Source: Halisarca cf. caerulea (Eukaryota > Porifera > Demospongiae > Chondrillida > Halisarcidae). From it: a stretch of DNA of 64,000 nt. The stretch covers positions 8,144,618 to 8,208,617 of the forward strand of contig CAUJGJ010000444.1 of assembly GCA_963170055.1 (NCBI GenBank), read 5' to 3'. This document shows positions 10,901 through 21,691 of this stretch, in pieces (the first letter of the stretch is position 1; each line of letters begins with the position of its first letter). The position numbers and the translations under genes were made by a program. The notes beneath the pieces are model-generated. The model had not been told where the DNA came from. It made no database searches and worked only from the letters and a program-made list of their open reading frames with translations.

Positions 10901-13900
10901 CTCAGTATTACTGAACTTGGAAATTATGTCTAGTTGGAGTGATGATGACATATTTAGGCTTATTTCCATGTGGCCATGGTCTGATGAGGAGATACAGGCC
11001 TTACATAACACTAATTGGAGAAACCTGCAAATACTCGAGAGAGTAGCTAGGGAGATAGCAGCTACAGGGTTTTATAACACTGCTGTTCAATGTGAATATA
11101 AGTTTAAAACACTGATTCAGAAGGAGTACAAAAAACTAAGAGATGACTACCTTACATGTCTCCGGAACTAATTATCACAACTGACCATTTTATGACAAAA
11201 TGGATCAGTCATTTCTTGCCGCGGCTCTGTAGTAAAGGATTGTGTTCTTTATTGCGTGAGTAATCATATTCCTGATTGTGAATTATGATTTCTCAACTAT
11301 GAATACTATTATCAATGGCCCAGGTCCTGTTGGCCAAAATACCAGTGTGAACTGGGCCAGCAAAACCACAGAATCTGGACTTGGCCCAGTTCTCGTGGTT
11401 TTTAGACCTCTACTGGGCTAGTGTAAACAGGATATTAGTGAAGAAATTCCCATTGCATACTGTCATGTATCATAATTGTTGAGCAACAAGAACCCTATCA
11501 CAACCATTAAATTCCTTTCCATCCTGCTCAGATTCTGTGCACACACATTAATGCTAACTACAGGACTGAATTTGCACTGAAAGGCTTAGAAGTTGCTCTC
11601 ATTGCAGTAATGCTTGAAAAAGGCACTAACCTGACCAGTTCAACCAACCTCGTCTCTGTGCAATTACCGGTTAAGATGAAAGTGCCTTTAAATGTTAAAA
11701 CAATTGGTACTTCAGCAACCTCGAACCTTTCAGCAACATGTCATGTTTTCGTATTCAGCATACTTTGAAGTAAGACAACAAAAGAAGAGCTTTAAACGGC
11801 ACTTATGCGTCTATGAGAAAGAGACACCATTTTGTGTTTGCATAATTAACTCTCCATATTCTTGAGTTTTTTTGCTAACATATGCGTTTTTCAGATATAC
11901 AATAGCCGCATTTGTATTGTTATAATACATAGTGTGGCCATACAAAATAGACCGTTACATTCAGACTGACAAGAGCTATCTATTGATACTAAACTCGACA
12001 GAATCAGTCGCTTTTACAGACTCGCACTATTTAGGGGTGTCTCAAGTATGTGCCACAAATGTGTTCATCAGTTGATAAGGGGATTAACTGCGATTAATTG
12101 AAGATACACATGTTCAAAATGCGTTTGTAATGGTACACTAATTCTAATTGGTACTGAATAATATGGGAAAGTGATTCTGCAAGAATGGCCACTGAAAGTT
12201 AACAAGATTTTGAAAGCTAAGAATCGCCTTTGCTTGTCTTTGAAGCACAGATATATATTCTTTCAGAACCACTAAGTTGTAGCTTGACAGTAATATGATC
12301 ACTAGCAATCTAAAGGTGTAGGGTGGTCGCAGAGAGATATACGTCTGCATTTAGTTTTGACCCCTTTACGTACAACACCCTTGCCTTCTGGCAGATAGTT
12401 GGAAGGTTTTTGCAGCAGCCCATCATATAGCAATGTCCACAGCACTAAGGTGTTGCAAACTGCCTTAAGTAGATGCACAATCCGACCAAATAACAGTGCA
12501 AGACACAGTAGGTTATTGTAACATACATTTGCCTGAAATAGCCATGTTGGTATGCAGGTAGGTTATGTGCACATCGAGCTTTGAATGGGTGCTTTTGTGG
12601 TAATAAGAAATGTGATTACATTACAATGCCTTTGCAAGCTGAATCACGTGTGATTTGCATGACCAAAGGATGACTAGTTGTGACATGCTGGTGAATGGTC
12701 TTTTAACCCTTTATTGTGGACCAGCCACTATAGTGGCTCAACCCGTGGTTGTGGAAAATAACGAAAGTTTAGCGAAGTTTGTTCAAATTTTATACAAATC
12801 ATACAGGTAGCAATAGTAACACAGTCTGTAAGTATGAACCTTCTAATATGGATTATAACAAAGTTTGAACACATACTAAAAGTTATCTTCGATCCCATTA
12901 CGGTGTTATGCAATAAATATGCGATAATTTACCGAAAAATCCTAGTTATGCGGAATAAAAATGGCGTTCTTTAGTGTGGCTCAATCTAAAATCAGGAACT
13001 TCGCAGAGAGAAAGGGATCGATTTCTTTACTTTGCTTGCCGCTGTACTTGGTTTACTTCTTGGAAAGAGTTGACGAGCTATAATGGCAGATTAGGGCACT
13101 CCGAAGATTGTCAACGTCGAAGGGAGTGACGCTCGCAAATCGCAGGAAAGGAGGCACACTGTTAATGTTAGTTCGTCCTTTCCGCTTTCTAGAGAGGTAC
13201 TGTGCTGTCATTTCTCGAGCCAGATTGATTCTAAGCTCGTTTTTGTCATCATCTACCTTTTCCTGAAATTCATCTGATGTGGTAATACGCATGTGGTATG
13301 CTTAGGATTTTGTGTTTTTCTAGCTTTCGTGTTACTATTTTTGTTATCTATCGCTTATATTGATACTGGCAATATGTTTTAACTTTTGTTAGATGGGCAA
13401 TTGAGCCAGTAAACATTTAATTCGTTCTTAAAATGACAAAAGAAGTACGAGCCACTATAGTGGCTCGTCCACAATAAAGGGGTGATTGCGCAGCCATGTC
13501 TTCCACAATAAAGGGTTAAAACTATGGATCTGAACCAGTGCTAGTGCTGATTGACGATCAAGATTTGTATATGTGACCGTACTTGCGAAAAGGGACCACT
13601 TCGTGGTAAAGCAAACATTTGAGAACGGCGCTAAAATAACAAATTATGGAGAGGCGCACGAAGTTCGTTTTTTGCACATATCTTTCTCTTAGGCAATTTT
13701 CGAACGTTCCGTGAAGTTTAAATTATTATTAAAATTGACGATTAAATTTAAGTGAGTTATAGCACTTTTTATCTTGATCGCTTCCGTACAATCCGCCATT
13801 TTCTCTGCATATCATAACTAGCGGTCAATGACATAATCACTGCCTGTATAAAAACACAATGGAAAAGACCTGCCCGTGACAAATGCCGTATACGAACAGT

Positions 13901-15667
13901 ATACATACTAACGGAAATAGAACCATAAACTCTCGTAGTTCAAAAGTAAAATAAACGCGATAGCGGAATAAATTCAGACATAACTCCAGAACGGAACTTG
14001 CGACAACAGCCTGAGTGGATTCACGTTGTAGTGTGTTCGAAACACTATTGAATCATGCAAAAAACGCAAAATCGGCAAGACCCACGAAGTGGTCTCTTTT
14101 TGCAAGTACGGTCACATATTATTGTGAATTGTCAGGTTAGGTATCCTCTGCATGTTTTTAAGAGCGAATGCTCCTGAAAAAACTTGTTCTAAATGTGTAG
14201 TAGATTTACCAAATTCTGAGGTAACCACAATCCACCCATTTTCTGCAGCATGTGCACATAGCCTACCTGTGAAACGCATGGCACAGCAAGTCAGGATACA
14301 TTCGCATGTGGGACATGTCCAGATTTGTTATGATCACGCTCCTGAGTTTGCATAGTGATAACATAATATATTTCGGCGCCTATCAGTTATTAGTCACGCA
14401 TTTATCTCATGATTTAGGCTGATATTCGTGCGTATACGAGTGCCGAATCCGCGTTTAGTGACGTTTTGTGTCGTCACGATTGCTGTGTCACATGCTCGCT
14501 TGTGACCGAACTGAATGTTCTTCGGAATTTTAGTTTTCGGCTGGGTGATGCATGAGGGAACGAGCTAGAGGCAGTTTCTTGGTGCCAACTTTGAGCCATC
14601 TTGAGGATAAAACTTTTCCATGTGCCAGCAAGAGGACCAATCTTTTGAGGACGAATATTACAGATCTCGGCTTTGGAGAGGAATTGTCTTTGCTGCCGCA
14701 TGGAAAAGTTAGTAAATGTTTTGCTATAGCGATTTATGTGAAAAAGTAGTCTTGAAAGCGCTCCACCATCTATCACCCAAAGCATTTTGCTTTGTAGTAG
14801 GGGTTAGTAAAACCTTAGTAGCTTTTGCGCGCTTGAAGCAGGTCGTTCAAAAGGGTAATCGTTGAAACGTTCATGTGTCTGCCTACATGTTAAGCCTACG
14901 TTTGACGCTCTGAAGCGTCTGCAAGTTGAGAACAGAAGCTTTAAAAAAGACCGAAATTTTCACACCTTCGAATTAGCGTGGACATGTCCCACATGCGTTT
15001 TCACTACAGACCATATGGCAAGAGTGTACCTGCTTGAGTTCTTTCACATGCCTCAATGTCATTGTTAGGTATCCCCAATGACAAAGCCAACTCTCTCCAA
15101 TGTTCACACAATTCCACAACTATGACCTGTAATCCAGCATCTGATGGAGTGCAATCTAGGGATTTGGTATAATTTTTTATTGAATCAAAATTCACCAGAT
15201 TTGTATTAATTAAACATCTCTGACTTACCCAAATATGGAATATCATCTGTAAAATGAGAAAATGCAGTTATAATAGTGGACAATATTAAAACTTTTGCAA
15301 AACATACATAAATAGAAATTAGATACAAGTATACTGTGTGTAATAGATTTGTCTTTGTCATCCATTTCCCGGGTTAAAATGTCTCCCATGACTTTGAGTT
15401 AGAATCGCAGAATATCAATGAGTTTCATAAAGTCAATACAGAAAAGTAGCACATGTGCATAGCTTGGGAATCACAGAAATGAAGAAAATTCGGGTGTGAG
15501 AGCATGCAAAAAGAAGCTCATTGTCAATATTTGATATGACTATTTGTTGACTGCTCATGTGGATATGCATAATTCACTCATATGTCTGCACTCGTAAGAA
15601 AACGTACCATCAACTGTGTATTTAGTTGATTCTGTATCCATAGAGGCAGCACTGCAGTCTTCTGCAC
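7991..15667 (-). CDS. Host gene ending in a Death domain (3' exons, one giant intron)
   Basis: Five minus-strand exons can be chained by splice sites and phase: 15667-15608, 15246-15229 (18 nt), 15155-15030, 8202-8035 and 7998-7991 with a TGA stop. All junctions visible here are phase 1. The joined product has the Death-domain pattern: helices 1-3 in the third exon (IVVELCEHWRELALSLGI, then PNNDIEACERTQAG) and helices 4-6 in the fourth (LTYWANGKCSKEVKTTWQ, YLLDNV, VAKRLKKKL). The family mediates homotypic binding in cell-death and innate signalling. The upstream part of the protein is not resolved here; a possible similar small exon lies near 17200-17257. The 6.8-kb intron 8203-15029 is filled with transposons. 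It was read by eye and could be a relic. Confidence 0.6.
8035..8202 (-). CDS. Death-domain exon, second half (helices 4-6)
   Basis: The open frame is bounded by a TTCAG acceptor at 8203 and a GTGAGT donor at 8034. It encodes about 55 residues with WANGKCSKEVKTTWQYLLD and a basic helix AKRLKKKL. The 1-nt phase matches the donor of the exon at 15030. The next acceptor (TTGCAG at 7999) leads almost at once to a stop, so the Death domain is the protein's C-terminus. Confidence 0.6.
8399..9567. mobile_element. MITE of the CGCATGTGGGACATGTCC family, about 1.2 kb
   Basis: The ends are CGCATGTGGGACATGTCC at 8399 and GACATGTTCCACATGCG ending at 9567. A separate small MITE is nested at 9054-9341. Further members are at 14303-14997, 30656-31830, 34640-35145, 41370-41762, 46244-51490 (interrupted) and 54491-62815 (interrupted). 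There is no supported gene inside. It lies within the giant intron of the Death-domain gene. Confidence 0.75.
9054..9341. mobile_element. Small nested MITE (GGCTAGGCGGCAGTG ends)
   Basis: GGCTAGGCGGCAGTG at the left mirrors CACTGCCGCCCAGCC at the right with one mismatch. Inside is a second inverted pair, CTTCCATGTTGGGGATTT and AAATCCCCAACATGGAAG, which would form a strong stem. It is inserted in the larger MITE 8399-9567. Confidence 0.7.
9570..10385. other. Intronic sequence without recognisable features
   Basis: I see no gene here. Short open frames such as 10042-10248 show no domain pattern or splice context. Confidence 0.3.
10511..11434. mobile_element. PIF/Harbinger-like element with TTA target duplication
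   Basis: The inverted ends are TACCCCGTTTACACTAGCCC on the left and GGGCTAGTGTAAACAGGATA on the right. TTA follows both borders (10508-10510, 11435-11437), the 3-bp target typical of PIF/Harbinger and ISL2EU elements. The element encodes a Myb/SANT-like protein (10917-11171) but no DDE transposase. Near the left end is a long GGGCCAGGTCCAGTTGGCCC-type palindrome (10600-10700). Confidence 0.75.
10917..11171 (+). CDS. Myb/SANT-like DNA-binding protein of a Harbinger-like element
   Basis: This 84-residue frame has the trihelix Myb pattern found in the second protein of PIF/Harbinger transposons: WSDDDIFRLISMWPW at the start, ERVAREIAATGFYNTAVQCE in the middle, and a basic KTLIQKEYKKLRDDY helix at the end. 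In the family this protein binds the transposon ends and helps bring in the transposase. It lies wholly inside the TTA-flanked element 10511-11434. No partner transposase is present, so the element is non-autonomous. The short length suggests only the DNA-binding part remains. Confidence 0.75.
   Translation: MEIMSSWSDDDIFRLISMWPWSDEEIQALHNTNWRNLQILERVAREIAATGFYNTAVQCEYKFKTLIQKEYKKLRDDYLTCLRN
12083..12553. other. Intronic sequence without recognisable features
   Basis: No gene or clear terminal repeat is visible. The minus-strand open frame 12144-12350 lacks domain patterns. Confidence 0.3.
12703..13519. mobile_element. piggyBac-like element, TTAA duplication, 817 bp
   Basis: TTAA is present at 12703-12706 and 13516-13519. 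The ends are CCCTTTATTGTGGA and TCCACAATAAAGGG, followed on both sides by the palindrome GAGCCACTATAGTGGCTC or a close variant. A minus-strand piggyBac C-terminal remnant lies inside (13053-13292), so this is an internally deleted derivative of an autonomous element. The end sequence is duplicated near 13465-13519. Confidence 0.82.
13053..13292 (-). pseudogene. piggyBac transposase C-terminal remnant
   Basis: This 79-residue frame contains LRINLAREMTAQYLSRKRKG, which matches the region before the Cys-rich tail in piggyBac transposases (an L-x-LARE-M pattern, then SRKRKGR). The remnant at 23990-24400 has the same layout (NEMMSRQNSRKRKG). It lies inside a TTAA-bounded element, which supports the call. 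All catalytic blocks are missing. Confidence 0.5.
13573..14115. mobile_element. MITE with 34-bp inverted ends and ATAT duplication
   Basis: The ends GTGACCGTACTTGC and GCAAGTACGGTCAC belong to a 34-bp inverted repeat with two mismatches. ATAT flanks both sides. Just inside is ACCACTTCGTGGT, so it too has a palindrome near the end. It is non-coding and interrupts the MITE 12554-14270. Confidence 0.78.
14303..14997. mobile_element. MITE of the CGCATGTGGGACATGTCC family, 695 bp
   Basis: Inverted 18-bp ends are at 14303-14320 and 14980-14997. This copy is uninterrupted. It serves as the reference for the nested copy at 54491-62815: its stretch TGCTCGCTTGTGACC marks where the Academ-like element inserted in that copy. 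The right end is about 30 bp from the Death-domain exon. Confidence 0.78.
15030..15155 (-). CDS. Death-domain exon, first half (helices 1-3)
   Basis: The exon is bounded by a CCCTAG acceptor and a GTACAC donor. It encodes CTPSDAGLQVIVVELCEHW followed by RELALSLGIPNNDIEACER, the conserved W-x-x-LA-x-x-LGI core of a Death domain. Its phase-1 donor fits the acceptor of the exon at 8202. The 18-nt micro-exon upstream (15246-15229, AG acceptor and GTAAGT donor) adds a few residues (DIPYL) that lead into helix 1. Confidence 0.6.
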
Positions 15668-15749
15668 CTGCATTTGTCAAGATCAATTGACAGCACTTAT
15701 AATGCACTGTGTAAATACATTGTAGCAAGTAATTCGAGTTAAAAACTCA

Positions 15750-15987
15750 TGGGGGCTGCCGCCCCACACGCTAGAATTACTTGTAAACCATTGAAGGGTA
15801 CGTGCACTGCTGAACATTCATTGAACATAATGTTTATTGTAAAGTGCATGATCGTTTTGAAAACAATTGCCATATTTGGACATTGTTTTGAAAACAACTC
15901 TTCTAACTCATTCCTGTATAAATTCATACTTCTCCATTGCTATAATATAAATTCTATATTATAAGACTTGTTCAAATCCACATTTTA

Positions 15988-16035
<48 letters not shown>

Positions 16036-16097
16036 CGTTACACATGCACCGGAAATCCAAATGAGAACAATATAGGGGTTGTCATCGGCAGCCCCTA
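15750..16097. mobile_element. MITE with GGGGCTGCC ends and a TA tract
   Basis: The left end is GGGGGCTGCCGCCCC and the right end is GGCAGCCCC, each within its own palindrome. A (TA)n tract lies at about 15984-16034. Related copies are at 30133-30418, 32160-32405 (inverted) and 54512-54690. All share TTGTTTTGAAAACAA-like inverted motifs and GTATAAATTCATACTT. Confidence 0.65.
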
Positions 16098-16099
16098 TT

Positions 16100-17417
16100 T
16101 TGTTTTCATTTGGACGTTCGACTAAAAATAATCATGCCACAAAATGCAACTACCTCAATAGATTTCCTATATATTGTATACACTTTAATTTTTGTGTAGT
16201 TTTAGGTTCACTGATTTTGCAGATTGAAAGCTGTTCACAAACGTTTACAACCGCAAAAATTTTGGTCAGGCTCTTGTGCAATGGGCCTACATTAAGGTTT
16301 AACATTTTGATAGTCACAGTATATAGTAGCATACTGTTACACTTTTGGCTGCAATAGTTGTTCTCACTATTTAAAGGAAGCTAAAGAGATTTATTTGTCC
16401 TTTTTACTGTCTTAGGAGATACCTGGCAATAGGTCGAAAGTTAGGACTTGTATCAAACACTAGGCTTCCATTGCTTACTGTGCAATCAATCCATCAATGT
16501 AAAACAGCCACAGCAAGAACCTCCATGGGTAAAAAAGACTTGCTTGTTTTGACATTATGCAATTTACTCATTTTAATGGTATTCAAACCAAAATTATGAT
16601 GTACGGTTGTGTGGTATCACACGTGTTGTAGTGCTGACATGTTGCGCAATATCCTTATGGCAACTTAGGACATTTGTGGTTTACTTTCACATACAGGTAT
16701 AACTGGCATAGTTTGGGAATAAAAGTGTTCCAAACTTGGTAATGTTTCCTTTTAAAACGAATAATCTTTATGAATGTAGATATTTGATAACCTCAATATT
16801 AGCTTGATCATGGTGATAGTAGTACCAATTTTGCCATCCAAGTGATAGCCAAAGAGGACCACAATAATGGCAAAAGATCAAAATAGAGGCAGCAGAGTCT
16901 AATTTACAGGAAGAAAATGCAAAATTTGCAACTAACAACATACTGCTGGTGTTTTGGTTAAATTATGAAAATTTTCCTAGCACAAATGCTTTTGCTACAT
17001 TATTACCATCATACTTCCAGGAACGTGGTCTTTAATCAGTATATAATATAGAGTCAAGAAGAATCGTAGAGTCTGATGACACTCAGACGAAACACTGCAA
17101 CGCATTCACACACACACATTGCAGGATGGTACTAATAAGTGAATATGTGTGTGTATTGTTCATTTTGTTCAAGTATTGTATATAATGGCAGATCTAACCT
17201 TCACATATGCTGGACATTCTCAGTAGTATTCCACAGTTTTCTGTAGATGCACCTGTATACACATATGAAACACAATAGCTCAACAGTAAGTACTAGCTTA
17301 ATTGAGTATACAGCGCAGTCTACTTAACTACAAAGTGCTTGATTGGAAGTTTTGGATAAGTTGAATGGGTTTGTTTGTCCCTACTCAATAAAATTAATAC
17401 AGTATAGACAAACTCCT
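16100..17417. other. No recognisable gene
   Basis: This is AT-rich sequence. A possible minus-strand mini-exon near 17200-17257 has an acceptor (TACAG) and the same starting phase as the 15667-15608 exon, but its donor is weak. Nothing else is supported. Confidence 0.25.
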
Positions 17418-17915
17418 TTAACCCCTTATTGATGGAAGACCACTAAAGTGGCTCTTAAAATAACAGTGGTTTTAGACGGCGATTATCAAAATTTATCACA
17501 GCGACCTGAAATTTATATCAATAGATAGCCTATCACGAGTATATTCTTCAAGCCTAGTTTTATTCTAATATGACTTCTAGGGATTAGTATAAAAGGCTCC
17601 AAAGTTTTTACGAAAACGCAAATGTATGCCAAGAAACGCACGTATACGATGGATTTACGTAACTATGCAGAGCTAATCACAAAACTCTCCCGCTCCTAGA
17701 AATGGAAGAATTGAAGGCACACAATTTTCTCTTCGTGTGAACAATTTTGCCTTAAAAGGATTGAGAAAGAGTTATAGATGATCGAAAAGTCTTCTGGCGT
17801 AGTTGCGGAAGTACAAAATGGATTTAAGTCGGGTAGCAAGGCTAGAGCCGCTAAAGTGGTCTTCCGTCGATAACGGATATGCGAAGAATTGTGCACGCAG
17901 TCAATAAAAGGTTAA
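17418..17915. mobile_element. piggyBac-like MITE, TTAA duplication, 498 bp
   Basis: TTAA is at 17418-17421 and 17912-17915. The inner palindromes are CCACTAAAGTGG (left) and a mutated CCGCTAAAGTGG (right). It is the same family as 1130-1613 and 52032-52455. It is non-coding. Confidence 0.82.
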
Positions 17916-17977
17916 CATTTTAGCACCTGCAGTTTTTAGTTAGTGCATACCCCTTAAGCAACCCTTTTTCATTCGCG

Positions 17978-18872
17978 TTAAATTTTTTTGCATACCCGTT
18001 ATCGTTCACGAGCCACTATAGTGGCTTTGGAGGTATTTGGTCTTAAATCTATTCTTTCTGGCAAGTATGAGCACTACAATACGCTAAAATATCCTTCGTT
18101 TGAAAGGAGTCGCCTCGTGACCTGCATTTGAAGTACAAATGCACGAAGGTCTTCGGATTATGATAAACTCATTACGAACTTTCACCGACCGTAAAACATT
18201 GTAAGTTGAGGATGTTGGCTAGAGATAGATCAATAAAGGACTTATAGGAGGTTACTCTTACTTTATTTTCTTAGAGAAACCTTCTACTAAGCCTTTTATT
18301 GATCCTATGAAGTAATCCAGCACAATAGTTGCAAGTTACTGTTGATGGCCGTTGTTCTCCTACGAGTGGTGCAGATTTGGGTTTCTTGAAATTGATTTCA
18401 ATGATAATAAGGATTCCAATCCACAAAAAGCTTAGATTAAGTCTTCTGACAGCCCTGCGAAAGAGGCAAAGTCGTTCGCTTAGCTGACAAGCTCCTTCTG
18501 CATTGTACATCGTTCGATACCGACGAAAACTCAATGTGAAGAAATCTTTAGCTATCTAACTAATGAAAGAAAACTCTATTCTAGCCTACGATCATGGAAA
18601 CATTGCCATTTCTTACTCAAACACTTTACTAATGGTAGCCATTTTGCTCCAACGTTTACTTGCATTTCTCCGTATATCAATACATACTTGTCTTCTTTTG
18701 AGCTCTTGTACAGATTTATAAAGGACACTATGGCTACGAAACTTATACTGAAGACTTAGTATATCCCTAAGTATCTGACGGCACCATTAGAAAAAAAAAC
18801 GGAAAAATATGCGCGAATGCGAACAACTGTAGGGCAAGCCACTATAGTGGCTCGTGAATGATAAAGGGTTAA
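17978..18872. mobile_element. piggyBac-like element, TTAA duplication, 895 bp
   Basis: TTAA is at 17978-17981 and 18869-18872. The palindrome GAGCCACTATAGTGGCTT (left) is mirrored by AAGCCACTATAGTGGCTC (right). It shares the CACTATAGTG core with 12703-13519. No transposase fragment is recognisable. Confidence 0.8.
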
Positions 18873-19313
18873 GGACCGATAGCCAAAATATTGGCGCAAA
18901 CTTTTGGAAGAACATTCTTCACAATTTAGACTGAACAAACCAATCTTTCATCGTATCTTTCTCTTTCTAATTTTGAAGACTCTGTCCTGCTAATATAAAC
19001 ATTCACTAAAGGGTAAGGTATGCATATTCGTAGTTTGTTTCAGTCAACACATATAAATTAAATTAAATATAATATTATTATATTTAATATATGTATATAT
19101 AATATATATATAATTACTATATTAAATATATATAATATACATATAAATTTGCATGTATGTTCAATTTTCCTCACTGTATTGGTAGTTTTAGCTACTATCT
19201 GGCCGATCTCGCCCACAAAATCACTACCTATGTCTTCTTCATCTCTTACACAACAATTACTGTAACACACAAATGGCTACACTTGAAAGAAGTTATTATT
19301 ATTATTATTATTA
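18873..19313. repeat. AT-rich low-complexity block and (ATT)n
   Basis: TATATAATAT-type low-complexity sequence at about 19055-19150 is followed by an (ATT)n run at 19293-19313. That run directly abuts the next transposon end. No gene is seen. Confidence 0.6.
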
Positions 19314-20634
19314 CACAGGGGCATTATAGCGCTTTTTGGAGTTGGGGATTATAGGCGACAAAGTTATGGAATTTGTGGAATTTGTCACATTTTACCTCTA
19401 CGTCATTACCAGCAGAAGGTAAACGTTGTAATACGTCATCAGAAGCGGGCGCTAACGGTGGTTTAGCGATAGCAGAATCTTTCGAATCTTATCGACTTTG
19501 ACAAGGCAAAAAGCCGTTTTGTGCCTTAATAAGTTTTGTTTAGGTATTTGTAGAAGCACATCAATGTTTAGTAGCAATGTTCAAGCTACACTAGTACCGT
19601 CAAAAAGGGCCAGGTACCGCCGATATCGACCTTCCCACCTCGAATGATCGTTGCAGAAGGCCGAATCAATGTAAGAAAGTGCTGTGACAGGTAACTGCAC
19701 TATACTATCCAGGATATCCTAGATCACGAATGAAACACTAGCTAAAATCGGCAAAATGTTAGCATGCTCAGTCTACTTTCTGACTTTGTACTAATCGATT
19801 GATTTCGCACGCAAGCTAGTGCCACTGTCTCTGCGTCTTAGTCGTCAAGTATGCCACTTTCGCCGCAGATATGACTATCAATGAAAAGAATATATGCATA
19901 AGAACTCACCGATACTTGTTGGAACCATTAAATGAAAAATAGAACTTTCCGCACAACAAATTGCCGACCAGATCGATTGTTCACGTAGTCGATAACATTG
20001 TAGGGCGCTTATTTCCAATGTACCATACGAATTAAATGCCCAATACTGATGACGCGCACCTTACGTCATCCTAAAATGGCGGATTGGAACCGTCCTGCAA
20101 ATATATCGTGTTTTGGGGACGTGTACCCGGGACTTTTTCTGAACAAAAAAAGAACCCAACGATTTAAAATACTTTTGTATACTTGTTTTCGCTGAGCGGG
20201 GATTATATAAGCAGGTTAGCCAAAGATATTACCATTTTAATTGTCATTTTTAGCCATTTTTACCCGCTAAAAGCACATTTTTCGTCATAAGTATTTCAGT
20301 TGGAGTTATATGTTCTCCGCTCAGCATCCATATCTTAAATGAACTTTACTCTTTCATCTCATGCCAGTTTCATCTCTTTGGGTGGCCGTCTACACGTCCC
20401 CAAATCGACATTTAGAGAAAAAGTGTACCTTTTTCAAAATCATCTTTATACTTCTGCATATGACACATGGGCCTGTTTTGTAGTTTATTGTTTCGATAAA
20501 TAACATTAAAACACTAAACAGTTGTAAAAATCGACGTACATTGTTGTTTGAGCTGTAAAATTCGATGTATATATTACCATTTCGAGCGGCGGCCATTTTC
20601 TTCCCCAGTCGAAAAGCGCTATAATGAGCCTGTG
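19314..20634. mobile_element. Unclassified DNA transposon or MITE, CACAGG...CCTGTG ends
   Basis: The left end CACAGGGGCATTATAGCGCT mirrors the right end AGCGCTATAATGAGCCTGTG. The flanks are ATT-rich on both sides, so the target duplication (perhaps ATTATT) cannot be separated from the microsatellite. A second inverted pair inside (GGGGACGTGTA at 20117 and TACACGTCCCC at 20390) suggests a nested or composite structure. No transposase frame is seen. Confidence 0.6.
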
Positions 20635-20918
20635 TATTATTGAGCTTTACACACAGCAAAACAATACATGGTGAAGATATTACATCATGATGTTGAAATA
20701 TTAGGGAAAGGAGCTGTGTTGAAGGACAACCAGCAAGGTCTGCTGGTAGCCGGACTAAACTAAGAAGTGTTATGTGATTTTGGTTCGTGATCTGGTCCTG
20801 TGGGCTACAGGTGAAGCAGTGATTGGAACCCAGTGAATATTTTTTGATGTACATCCAGTACGAACCTTTAGTCCAGGGTGATGTTGGATTTCGCTGTAAG
20901 ACACATCCTTAGCTCTAT

Positions 20919-21678
20919 TCATTGATCTTCAAGTGAGGTGTCATCAACTTGATAAGGTATGTCTACCTGCGGTACCTGACTTTTGCTGACAGGCAACCAA
21001 TAACAGCTACCGGTGGAAGATCTGTAGCGGATACCAGGAACACCATTATCCCCCTTTTTAAAGCACTTAGAGAAACACTTAGATAAATCTACAGTGGCTG
21101 AGTTTGTAGAAGTTTGGCAGGCTCTAAGATGGTTGGGAGACACCATTTTCTTAGGTTCAGTCAGAGTAGAAGTTGAGCAGCTTTTGCCTTCAAGTTGGTT
21201 AAGTTGCTGAGATGAAGGGGGAACAGACTTGGTAGAGTGTGAGGCTGTACGATTAATATTTGGCGGAGAATCCACTTGCAATGGCAGTTTGGTAGCCTGT
21301 TGTAGAAGTCTCTGTCATCAAGTACACATAGCCAGAATCAGCCGCGTGGCCAACAAACTGATTGGTACAAGCCCGGTTATCCTGGGTGATTTCCAAAGTA
21401 GATTTTGGCTGACAATCTTGAGACTTGCTCTTGATGAATTCATCAAGACATGTCCGACTTCTACGTACTTGCGAAGGAGATTTCTTCTTTGCAGAACGTG
21501 CTCGGCGGGACCAAGGGAATGCTTGTTCAACTCGGGATTCCTGGTTGTAGTCATTATTCCAAAATAGTTGTACTGAAGTGCCCTTGAAACTTTCCTGGAT
21601 TCTCCAAGATAGCGTTCGACCCAATTCAATGGCATGTTGAAAGCAAACAGCCACGACTTGCGGGAGTACGACCGACAT
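20919..21678 (-). other. Unrecognised minus-strand coding-like region divergent from piggyBac
   Basis: Two overlapping frames (21678-21253 and 21281-20919) look like one protein with a frameshift or an unrecognised intron near 21280. Visible features are a basic stretch SRRARSAKKKSPSQVRRSR and a long low-complexity Ser/Thr/Gln region. I do not recognise the family. The start lies 14 bp from the start of the divergent piggyBac frame, so the two may share an upstream region or belong to one element. It may equally be 5' non-coding sequence of the transposon. Confidence 0.35.
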
Positions 21679-21691
21679 ATTTATTTAATTT

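Larger units (their letters stand above)
10386..12082. mobile_element. piggyBac-like non-autonomous element with palindromic ends
   Basis: The left end CCCCTTATCTACCGATGACC runs into CCACATTTGTGG. The right end mirrors it with CCACAAATGTGT, then TTCATCAGTTGATAAGGGG. The layout is that of the TTAA elements in this window: CCCTT-like end, about 14 bp, then a CCACNNNNGTGG-type palindrome. The flanks are CTAG and ATTAAC, so the TTAA duplication is not preserved on the left. A Harbinger-like element is nested at 10511-11434. Confidence 0.55.
12554..14270. mobile_element. MITE of the GCAGGTAGGTTATGTGCACAT family with two insertions
   Basis: The ends are GCAGGTAGGTTATGTGCACA at 12554 and ATGTGCACATAGCCTACCTG ending at 14269. 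Two other elements sit inside it (12703-13519 and 13573-14115). Its sequence between them matches the copy at 55235-56452, including a GTGAATTGTC block. Other members are at 43215-44097 and 55235-56452, and a solo end is at 4116. Confidence 0.75.
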
